DNA of 10,004 bases from an uncultured Planctomycetaceae bacterium (GTDB lineage Bacteria; Planctomycetota; Planctomycetia; Pirellulales; Pirellulaceae). The notes beneath the pieces were generated by a model. That model did not search any database. It was not told the origin of the DNA and saw only the letters and a list, made by a program, of their open reading frames with translations. Location of the stretch: the NCBI GenBank assembly GCA_903927685.1, contig CAIYOB010001487.1:1-10004 (forward strand), given 5' to 3'. This document shows, piece after piece, positions 1 through 5,739 of this stretch (the stretch's first letter is position 1; every line of letters begins with the position of its first letter). A program made the translations under genes and the position numbers.

Positions 1-132
1 GGCTCGACCCCAGGCACCCAGCCCGAGATCCTCAGCCCGGACAAGGTACCGGACACAGTAGCGGCCGGGGAGGGCCGTCAATCCTCCCAGCGTCAATCCT
101 CCCAGTGCCGAGGTGCACGATGCTACAAATGA
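1..132 (+). CDS. Possible C-terminal tail of an upstream gene (partial)
   Basis: Reading frame 1 is open from the window edge to a TGA at 130-132. Up to about position 75 its codons mostly end in G or C, as in the real genes here, and the peptide is Pro/Ser/Gln-rich, like a disordered tail. A 15-bp tandem duplication inside it (76-105) is in frame and reads as RQSSQ twice. The TGA overlaps an in-frame ATG of the next gene (ATGA at 129-132), an arrangement common for adjacent co-transcribed genes. Against this, the frame of the downstream gene is also open to the window edge, and about 43 residues is too short to judge. No family is recognised; the start lies outside the window. Confidence 0.3.
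   Translation, partial: GSTPGTQPEILSPDKVPDTVAAGEGRQSSQRQSSQCRGARCYK
76..105. repeat. 15-bp tandem direct repeat, two copies
   Basis: The unit cgtcaatcctcccag occurs twice without a gap (76-90 and 91-105) and the copies are identical. It lies just before the ribosome binding site of the gene at 120. The length is a multiple of three, so it would not disturb a reading frame crossing it. It is probably a recent slippage duplication. Confidence 0.85.
110..113 (+). promoter_or_regulatory. Ribosome binding site deciding the start at 120
   Basis: GAGG at 110-113 lies six bases before the ATG at 120. The alternative starts fit less well: GTG at 105 precedes the site, and ATG at 129 is 15 bases from it. 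The minus-strand gene starting at 6999 has the same GAGG-N6-ATG arrangement. Confidence 0.5.
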
Positions 133-983
133 TTGCTGACTGGCTGGCGAACCTGGAATGGTATCGCGTGCTGCCGGAAGTGGTCGGCAAGGGCCTGGGC
201 TTCCTGGCCGGGTTTGCCGCCAGTTGGTTCCTGCTGTTCCGCCGCAAGCTGCGGGACTTGCAGCGGCTGCAAGCCGGCGACAGCGACGATTTTATCTTCC
301 AGATGCACCGCTTGTGGCCCCTTCCCGGCAGCCAGGGCGAATGCGTGCTGCTGTTCCGGAACGTGGCCCCCAAAACGACGTTGAACCAGCTGTACGACAA
401 TCCGGCGGCGCGGGAACTCGTCAAGCGGCTGGCCGAAGACACCTCGCTGGTCGATCCGATGCTCAAGACGCACGGCGTCGAGGGCTTCGAGGTGCTGAAC
501 GACGCCCTGGGCCATATCGCCGGACTGCTGGCCGTCTCGCCGTATCCGCGCGAGACGTGGCTGCTGGCGATGACCTGCGAGGATCGCCACGTGGTCCGCA
601 AGCAATGCGTGCGGTGCTTCCTGGTCCGGCCGGAAGACCTCCGCCGGTTCTGCGACTGGAACTGGTGCTGCACCAAGGTGCGAGTCGAGAAACCGTGGCA
701 TTGGTACCGCGTCGTGGCCTTGCACTGCATCGCCAAAATCTGGCTGGAAGAGCAGGAGTTGAGCCGCCAGCGCCAAGCGGGCCAGGACACCAGCCGCGAC
801 GAGCCGCTGGTGGACAAACACCTGCGCCACAATCGCGTGGTCGAAGTCTCGGTGGGGCTGAACCCCGACGAACGCCCGATCGGCCCCCCGCAACCGGTCG
901 CCTGGGCCAGCCACCTGCCCCAACTCCACCAGTTGGGATTGAAGCTCGTCCTGCCGGAGCAGAACCCCGCGGACAAGACCTGA
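120..983 (+). CDS. Membrane-anchored protein of unknown function
   Basis: I do not recognise the family. The start at 120 gives 287 residues; ATG at 129, which overlaps the preceding stop, is the alternative. A hydrophobic segment at about residues 21-40 (ending in SWFLLF) is followed by RRK, which suggests a single N-terminal anchor with the rest of the protein in the cytoplasm. The soluble part looks mixed alpha/beta and is rich in Trp, His and Arg. Six cysteines cluster between about residues 153 and 184, including C-x2-C (QCVRC) and a CC pair (WNWCC), with another near 203. They could bind metal, but no known zinc-finger spacing is evident. The C-terminus is proline-rich. Codon use matches the neighbouring genes, and the long continuous frame with a plausible ribosome binding site supports a real gene. 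It converges on the GH2 gene across a hairpin-rich spacer, so no operon link to the sugar genes is implied. Confidence 0.8.
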   Translation: MLQMIADWLANLEWYRVLPEVVGKGLGFLAGFAASWFLLFRRKLRDLQRLQAGDSDDFIFQMHRLWPLPGSQGECVLLFRNVAPKTTLNQLYDNPAARELVKRLAEDTSLVDPMLKTHGVEGFEVLNDALGHIAGLLAVSPYPRETWLLAMTCEDRHVVRKQCVRCFLVRPEDLRRFCDWNWCCTKVRVEKPWHWYRVVALHCIAKIWLEEQELSRQRQAGQDTSRDEPLVDKHLRHNRVVEVSVGLNPDERPIGPPQPVAWASHLPQLHQLGLKLVLPEQNPADKT

Positions 984-1052
984 CGCCACGGCCTGGGGTC
1001 ACGGCCCGCCTAATCTTTCACCTAATTCTTCATTCCTGCAAGGTCGCCTCTG

Positions 1053-1147
1053 GCATCCCTCCGGGATGCACGGATTCGCCGTCTCGGCGTACCGGTGGTC
1101 GGCGCGGCGCTTGACCACCGGCTACCCTCTGGGACCGCTCCGCGGTC
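1053..1147. repeat. Cluster of three short hairpins (REP-like)
   Basis: Three stems follow one another. At 1053-1069, gcatccc and gggatgc pair over a tcc loop (7 bp). At 1092-1121, ccggtggtc and gaccaccgg pair over a 12-base loop (9 bp, extendable by 3 bp past a one-base bulge). At 1133-1147, gaccgc and gcggtc pair over a tcc loop (6 bp). The first and third share the tcc triloop. Similar hairpins are, from memory, frequent in planctomycete spacers; I could not check this. They lie 70-165 bases past the stop at 983 and could act as terminators or as a dispersed repeat. Confidence 0.6.
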
Positions 1148-1165
1148 GCCCCATGCGGACTGGAT

Positions 1166-1239
1166 CCCACGGATGGCAAGGCCGGCCCACGGATTGGGAA
1201 AGCACGGAGTATCCGTGGGCCGGCTTTGCCATCCGTGGG
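1166..1239. repeat. 29-bp inverted repeat with 16-base loop
   Basis: Arm 1166-1194 pairs with arm 1211-1239 with a single G·T wobble in 29 positions. Each arm begins and ends with the same nonamer (cccacggat, or atccgtggg on the right arm), so the nonamer occurs four times. The loop is 1195-1210. Such a stem would form a very stable RNA or DNA hairpin between the two convergent genes. It is AT-poor with no T tract, so it is not a classic rho-independent terminator. It may be a small mobile or REP-type element. Confidence 0.8.
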
Positions 1240-1257
1240 GCACCCGAACAGCACCGA

Positions 1258-1435
1258 TGCCCACCTCGCCGCAATTTGCGACTCTTCCGTCGTGGGGTGT
1301 TTTCTTGGCCGAAGGCCATAATCAACGTGTCGCATCCATCCGCGTGAAGATGGCCTTCAGCCAAAAGATGCATGCGGGGCGCCAGTCCTGGGGCGCTGCC
1401 CCAGGCTACGGTGATCGGAGGCCTTCGGCCAACCA
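1258..1435 (+). repeat. Modular dispersed repeat element, copy A
   Basis: This 178-bp segment is homologous to the reverse complement of 5374-5616. By hand alignment the core (1304-1435 against 5503-5374) matches at about 120 of 132 positions, and the flank (1258-1303) at roughly 80%. The element is marked by ttggccgaagg at 1305-1315 and by inverted versions ending at 1364 and 1433. The first two form a stem of about 14 bp with one mismatch (1305-1318 with 1351-1364). A second perfect stem, cctggggc over gct with gccccagg, lies at about 1388-1406. The two copies differ by single-base indels that break any shared reading frame, so the element is probably non-coding. Confidence 0.85.
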
Positions 1436-1507
1436 GGTGCTCGTGCCCACTGAGTCTCGACGGACGCGCCCCAAGAACCGCCAGGACTCACGCGTATGTC
1501 AGGCGCC

Positions 1508-4500
1508 CTACAAGCCCAACGCCCGCAGTTGCCCAGCGAAATCGGCAGGCAGCTCGGCCACCGGCTCCTCCTGGCCGCGGGCGGCGTAGCGGAGCAGGTT
1601 GACCAGCAGCCGGTCGGCGACGGGGTCGGTTCCCAGGTGCTCACGGATCCGCAACGTGTTCAAGACGAACCGGCCGGCGCCCAACTCGTGGACGGATAAC
1701 AGCAGCCCCGAGGCGTAGTTCAGCGAGCCGTCGTTGGCCCCGCATACCGCCTCGGCCGGCGCGTCCTGCCCCACCCAGGCCATGTCCGGAATCAGCTGGC
1801 GATACAGAGTGTAGTCCAGCAAGCCCGTCGGCAAGCCCGCGAAGATCGGGTGCGGCTTGGCCCATTCGTCTTTGTGATACAGCCAGCAGTTCAGCCTCGC
1901 CAACGCCCCCTTGTTCGCCAACGGCACCCACGCCGCCGACTGGTCCCCGTTGGCAAAAACCTCCGGCGCCAGGAAGATCACGGTCGCCCCTTGCGCGATG
2001 CGGCTCGCCAGCTCGCGAAACGCCGCCGCTCCGCCCGGCGCCGGCGGCCGGACGCCCGCCAGGATCACCTCGCGCCGAGACGGCAGCGCGGTGGCAAAGT
2101 CACGCCGGCCGATGCCGTGAGCAGCCAGCCAACTCGCGACGCCGGGATCCTCGCCCCACAACACGACCTCCGACTCGACCTTCGGCAACTCCGCCGGATC
2201 GGCGACGTGAAACTCCGCCTCGCCTCCCGTGGCCGCCGCTCCGCGCTCGAACGAAGCCAGGAACCGGTAGCGGCCTGCAGGAACGTCCAGCGGCAACTCC
2301 TCGGCCAACAGCGGCAGAACGAACGGCGGTTCGCCGCCGTCCTTCCGCTCCGGGATGGTGATCGCCAGCGTGCGCTCCCACACGCACTTGCCGCTGATTC
2401 CCGATTCGCCCGATTCCGAACCGCTCGTTCCCGAACCGCCAGCCGCGCCCGCGGGCCCGAACACCTGTAGTCGCACCGGGTACTCGCCCGGCGGCAGCGC
2501 GTCCTCGTTGGCCAGCACGGCCTCGAAGCGGGCGGACTGGCCGCGGTAGACGTACGGCGGCTCGACGAACAGGCAGAACCGCAACGGCGCAAAGCCTTCG
2601 AACATCGCGTCGACGGTGCCCGGTTTCAACTCACGGAACGTGGTCCACAAACCCTCGCCGCTCATGCCCTGGTCCACCGTGCCGGTCAAGCTGTACCCGA
2701 TCACGTGCGGATTCGAGCGGATGGCGTTCAGCCCCAGCAGCCGCTGGCCGGCCATGCGGGCGTTGCTGGCTGCAAAGAAGTCCTCCGGACGCGGGAACAC
2801 GTCGGCCATGTGCCAACGCTCCCAGTCAGCGAGAAAGCGGTCCAGCTTGTCCCGGTAGAACACGGCGTCTTCCGCATGCGTCGCGCCAAACCGCTCGTAG
2901 TGCCGGGTCGCCCGCCACAGATCCACCGCGCTGCCGATTCCGTATTCCGAGATGAACAGCGGCAAGCCGCTGCCGTCGATCGTCCGCAGCGTCCCGAGGA
3001 TGTCGGCCGTGTGCGGAACTCGCTGGTAAGGGTGCTTGTCGGCCAGCGTGTCTTCCCAGACCGCCGAGCCCGGATTGCTCACGCCGCCTTGGCTGGTCTC
3101 GACCGCGCCCACGGGGAACAAGGCGAAGGTCGCCGCAGCCGCTGTCGGGCCGGGCCGCAACTGGCCATAGCTCCACGCGCCGTTGGGGTTCTGCTGCTTG
3201 GAAAAGTCCGCCGCGGCATCGTACGTCTTGCCGGCGGCCGTCTTGATCGCGATCGCCAAGGCCGTGGTGTCCGCGCCATAGTTGCCGTTGCCGAACCCGC
3301 AGACGAAATCGAGCGTGTCGCCGGCGCGGACCGCGAGCGTTTTGCGGAACGCCTGTTCCGCACCGCCGTCCTGGACGTTGATTCCCGCGTCGAACAGCCC
3401 CCGGCCGTTGTGCAGCACGTGGACGTCCGTCGTAGCCCGCTCGGCGATGCTGGTGAAGACGGCCGAAAGGTCGACGTCGCCCTCGTCGGGCGCCGTCCAA
3501 CGCACGACGGCGTACTCGCCGTCGCGGCCCGGATGAAACGCCAGTTGCCCCGGCGACCACGTGATGCCGAGGGCTCGGATAGTGTCTCGCGTGGCGTTGA
3601 ACGTCACGCACGGATCGGTGCGCTCCTGGTTTCGCCAGAGTTCGATCCCGGCGACTCGGCCGCTGTGGACGTCCCACCGGCCGCTGTTCAGCATCACTAA
3701 CCGCGAATCGTCCAGCTCGCGCAGCCGGGGCAGCAGGCCCACCGCATGCCGGAACACCGGCCCGTCCGGCGTCTCGTTCAGCAGGCCCCACATGGTCACG
3801 CTGGCGTGGTTCCGGTCCCGCCGAACCATCCCCAGGATCGACTCGTCAAACCGCTGGCCCATCTGCGGCGAGTCGGCCAGGCACCACGACGCGTACGCCT
3901 CTTCATACACCATCAGCCCAAGCTCGTCGCATAGGTCCAGCTGATAACGTTTGGCGACCCCGGAGATAAAGCGGATCGCGTTGAAGCCCATCACCTTGGC
4001 GTTCAACAGATCGCGCCGCAAGAAGTCCGGATCGGGCGGCAGCTCCAAGCCGATGGGACAGCAGTTGCCCGTGTGCGAGCAGCGCAGGTAGATCCGCCGC
4101 CCGTTCAGTCGAAACGCGCCGTTCTCGACGCGGAAATCACGGAAACCGCAGCGCACGGACTGTTCGTCGATCGCCGGCGAGTCCGCTGCGCGGACGCGGG
4201 CCGTCACGCGGTACAGGAACGGATCGTTCAAGTCCCACAGCCGCGGCTGAGCGACCTGCAATTCCACGTCGATCTGCGACGCGCCGGCGGGCGCCGGCTG
4301 CGCGAGCGTATGCACGGCGAGCGTCTCGCCGGACATGGCCGGGGCGAGACTCAGCTCCCAGTGCACCGGCACGGCCGCGGGATTCGAATTCCGCACGCTG
4401 GCCTGAACTCGCACACGGCCCGTCCGCCAATCGGGACGAACAAAAACGTCTTCCAGGTACACCGGCGGGACGACCAGCAATTCGACCGAGTCCATGATCC

Positions 4501-5131
4501 CGCCCTGGTCCCAGGCGCTGCCCGCCGAGTAAGGCAGTGCCTTGTTGCGATGCGGCGTCTGGTTCAACACGATCCCATCGATCGGCTCGTGCGTCGGGTT
4601 CAGCACGCGGACGGCCAGGCGGTTCGCCGCGCCGGGGCGGACGGCGTCGGTCACGTCCAGCACAAACGGCGACTCGCCGCCTTCGTGCCCGCCGACGCGC
4701 GTCCCGTTCAACCAGACTTCGGCCGTATAGTCGACGGCCCAAAACCGCAACAGCGTACGTCCCTGCGGGAACGGATTGGCCGGCGCAGAGAAATCCCGCC
4801 AGTACCACGCCACGCCGTGATAACCTGGAAAAGGCTCTTGGATAATCCAGGGCACCTGCGTCGGCTTGGCGTCCGGCCGGGGCTCGGTCCACCACTGCTG
4901 GTCGCGGCCGACGTTGGCCGGATCCGTCGCCAGCAGCCAGCCCGGGCCGTCCAGGGAGACGAGTTGCGACGACCCGGGGGCTGCGGCTGCCGCGGCCTCC
5001 GGAGGCGACAGTTCAGCTCCGAAGGCGAGTTGGGCTGCCACGAGCAGCCAGGCCAGGGACAGCATGCCGCCGGACCCGGCAGGCAAGTGGAAGTCGATGG
5101 GGCGTGAGAGCACAGGCTGGCGAGACATCAT
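1508..5131 (-). CDS. Exported GH2-family glycoside hydrolase, multidomain
   Basis: This 1207-residue retaining beta-glycosidase candidate starts at 5131 or at the adjacent ATG 5128; GGAGG at 5136-5140 lies 4 or 7 bases upstream and favours 5128. A signal peptide covers about residues 23-39 (hydrophobic core ending AFGA). A GH2 sugar-binding beta-sandwich follows (about 60-222, with VWLNG and HEGG), then an Ig-like domain (about 223-330). The barrel starts near 335 and holds the GH2 signature DRNHASVTMWGLLNE with acid/base Glu453. The likely nucleophile is Glu729 (FISEYG). These residues are 276 apart, far more than usual, because a beta-sandwich-like domain (about 515-670) appears to be inserted. 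A further beta-sandwich (about 846-978), interrupted by a Gly/Ser linker, and a glutamine-amidotransferase-like domain (about 985-1192) end the protein. It probably acts outside the cytoplasm. Beta-galactosidase, mannosidase or glucuronidase activity cannot be separated from sequence alone. Confidence 0.92.
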   Translation of the reverse strand: MMSRQPVLSRPIDFHLPAGSGGMLSLAWLLVAAQLAFGAELSPPEAAAAAAPGSSQLVSLDGPGWLLATDPANVGRDQQWWTEPRPDAKPTQVPWIIQEPFPGYHGVAWYWRDFSAPANPFPQGRTLLRFWAVDYTAEVWLNGTRVGGHEGGESPFVLDVTDAVRPGAANRLAVRVLNPTHEPIDGIVLNQTPHRNKALPYSAGSAWDQGGIMDSVELLVVPPVYLEDVFVRPDWRTGRVRVQASVRNSNPAAVPVHWELSLAPAMSGETLAVHTLAQPAPAGASQIDVELQVAQPRLWDLNDPFLYRVTARVRAADSPAIDEQSVRCGFRDFRVENGAFRLNGRRIYLRCSHTGNCCPIGLELPPDPDFLRRDLLNAKVMGFNAIRFISGVAKRYQLDLCDELGLMVYEEAYASWCLADSPQMGQRFDESILGMVRRDRNHASVTMWGLLNETPDGPVFRHAVGLLPRLRELDDSRLVMLNSGRWDVHSGRVAGIELWRNQERTDPCVTFNATRDTIRALGITWSPGQLAFHPGRDGEYAVVRWTAPDEGDVDLSAVFTSIAERATTDVHVLHNGRGLFDAGINVQDGGAEQAFRKTLAVRAGDTLDFVCGFGNGNYGADTTALAIAIKTAAGKTYDAAADFSKQQNPNGAWSYGQLRPGPTAAAATFALFPVGAVETSQGGVSNPGSAVWEDTLADKHPYQRVPHTADILGTLRTIDGSGLPLFISEYGIGSAVDLWRATRHYERFGATHAEDAVFYRDKLDRFLADWERWHMADVFPRPEDFFAASNARMAGQRLLGLNAIRSNPHVIGYSLTGTVDQGMSGEGLWTTFRELKPGTVDAMFEGFAPLRFCLFVEPPYVYRGQSARFEAVLANEDALPPGEYPVRLQVFGPAGAAGGSGTSGSESGESGISGKCVWERTLAITIPERKDGGEPPFVLPLLAEELPLDVPAGRYRFLASFERGAAATGGEAEFHVADPAELPKVESEVVLWGEDPGVASWLAAHGIGRRDFATALPSRREVILAGVRPPAPGGAAAFRELASRIAQGATVIFLAPEVFANGDQSAAWVPLANKGALARLNCWLYHKDEWAKPHPIFAGLPTGLLDYTLYRQLIPDMAWVGQDAPAEAVCGANDGSLNYASGLLLSVHELGAGRFVLNTLRIREHLGTDPVADRLLVNLLRYAARGQEEPVAELPADFAGQLRALGL
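2387..2455 (-). repeat. Degenerate Gly/Ser/Glu-coding tandem repeat in the GH2 gene
   Basis: Residues about 893-915 of the GH2 protein are low complexity (GGSGTSGSESGESGISGK). They are encoded by imperfect short repeats of gattc/gaac with cc-rich spacers. The tract lies inside a beta-sandwich domain and probably forms an extended loop or a linker. Its length may vary between strains by slippage. Confidence 0.55.
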
Positions 5132-5135
5132 TTCA

Positions 5136-5140
5136 CCTCC
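5136..5140 (-). promoter_or_regulatory. Strong ribosome binding site of the GH2 gene
   Basis: The minus strand reads GGAGGTGA directly before two adjacent ATG codons, a near-full match to the 16S anti-Shine-Dalgarno sequence. Spacing from GGAGG is 4 bases to the ATG at 5131 and 7 bases to the one at 5128, so the second is the more likely start. The two forms differ by a single Met. Confidence 0.75.
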
Positions 5141-5306
5141 GCGGGTGGCACGACTGGGATGGAAGACCGCTGTGCAACGGCGGCCAGAGTAACTTCCCGG
5201 TTTGTTTCGGCACTCGTTGCTACCTGTCCGCCGACAGAGGTGGATTGTACACCACGCGGGCCGTGGAAGCTGCCGGTGGGCCTGAGAAGTCGGATCGTAA
5301 CCCGAC
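5141..5306 (-). other. Probable promoter/leader region of the GH2 gene
   Basis: This non-coding stretch lies upstream of the GH2 start. On the minus strand TACAAT (5249-5244) resembles a -10 box, five of six to consensus, about 112 bases before the start codon, but no convincing -35 box sits at the right distance. No operator or riboswitch is apparent. Planctomycetes encode many alternative sigma factors, so the absence of a sigma-70 pattern is uninformative. Confidence 0.25.
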
Positions 5307-5343
5307 GCGTCAGCGAGGACGCCCGTGATGGCCTCGCTAACGC
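5307..5343. repeat. Imperfect 12-bp hairpin within a dispersed-type repeat
   Basis: Arms 5307-5318 (gcgtcagcgagg) and 5332-5343 pair with one mismatch over a 13-base loop. The flanking sequence (aacccgacgcgtcagcgagg) translates as NPTRQRG in one direction and SLTRRVT in the other. I recall both peptides as frequent in spuriously predicted planctomycete proteins, which suggests a widespread intergenic repeat. That is memory, not a search. Confidence 0.6.
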
Positions 5344-5373
5344 TCTTTGAAGGTGCGCATCCCCGCCGCTTCG

Positions 5374-5616
5374 TGGTTGGCCGAAGGCCTTGCTTACCGT
5401 AGCCTGGGCAACGCCCCAGGTCTGGCGCCCCGCACGCATCTTTTGGCTGAAGGCCATATTCACGCGGGCGGATGCGACACGTTGACTATGGCCTTCGGCC
5501 AAGACATTTCCTGTCGTCTTTGTTTCCTGGGGCTGCGTCCCCGGCTGCGGCGAAGATTCCTTCGGCCAACAAGACCTCCCACGACGTGAGAGACGCCAAT
5601 CGCGGCGGGGTGGGCA
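5374..5616 (-). repeat. Modular dispersed repeat element, copy B (one extra unit)
   Basis: This is the inverted homologue of 1258-1435, lying between the ADP-ribosylglycohydrolase-like gene and the GH2 gene. It carries a 67-bp extra unit bounded by direct copies of ccttcggccaa at 5492-5502 and 5559-5569. The central unit is a long hairpin: 5443-5458 pairs with 5487-5502 over 16 positions with one G·T wobble. The extra unit resembles the unit at the other end of the element in inverted orientation, with the ttggccgaagg boundary and the cctgggg…ccccagg stem. The element therefore looks assembled from repeated, alternately oriented modules. Confidence 0.85.
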
Positions 5617-5666
5617 CGTGGGATTTGATGATCGGCACACAGTTCATCAGGAATCCCGATGAGTGC

Positions 5667-5696
5667 CGAGCCCCCAGCTCTGCATCTGGGGGCTCG
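5667..5696 (-). terminator. Hairpin behind the ADP-ribosylglycohydrolase-like gene
   Basis: A perfect 11-bp stem (cgagcccccag at 5667-5677 with its complement at 5686-5696) closes an 8-base loop. It begins 43 bases past the stop codon at 5740-5742 on the minus strand. No T tract follows, so it may act with Rho or by protecting the 3' end. It probably marks the end of the beta-helix/ADP-ribosylglycohydrolase transcript. Confidence 0.55.
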
Positions 5697-5739
5697 CTCC
5701 ACTCCACCTCAGGCATCCGGGCGCCGACCACCGGCACGG

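Larger units (their letters stand above)
984..1507. other. Convergent intergenic spacer filled with hairpins and repeats
   Basis: This spacer lies between the 3' ends of two convergent genes. It holds, in order, three short hairpins (1053-1147), a 29-bp inverted repeat (1166-1239) and a modular repeat element (1258-1435). I see nothing structured in 984-1052 or 1436-1507. Small open frames cross it in several directions, but none has a convincing ribosome binding site or protein character. The hairpins may terminate transcription from both sides, though none is followed by a T tract. Confidence 0.8.

Noticed and set aside
123..989. Long minus-strand open frames opposite the gene at 120-983
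   Set aside because: They mirror the plus-strand gene in GC-rich DNA. The plus-strand frame has the better start, a ribosome binding site, a membrane segment and natural residue composition.
1166..1239. CRISPR array or tRNA in the repeat-rich spacers
   Set aside because: The repeats are inverted, not regularly spaced direct repeats with unique spacers, and no cloverleaf with a T-loop motif is visible.
1095..1589. Open frames across the repeat element that give similar peptides in both spacers (for example MAFSQKM at about 1350 and on the minus strand near 5457)
   Set aside because: The two copies differ by single-base indels that break the shared frame, frames are open on both strands, and no ribosome binding site precedes them. 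The similarity is explained by the DNA repeat.
2705..3700. Long plus-strand frames inside the GH2 gene, also 4073-5107 and 1850-2470
   Set aside because: They are rich in Arg, Pro and Ala, lack domains, and lie opposite recognisable GH2 sequence carrying both catalytic glutamates.
1258..5616. Composite transposon carrying the GH2 gene
   Set aside because: No transposase gene, no terminal inverted repeats typical of insertion sequences and no target duplication are visible. Base composition and codon use of the GH2 gene match its neighbours.
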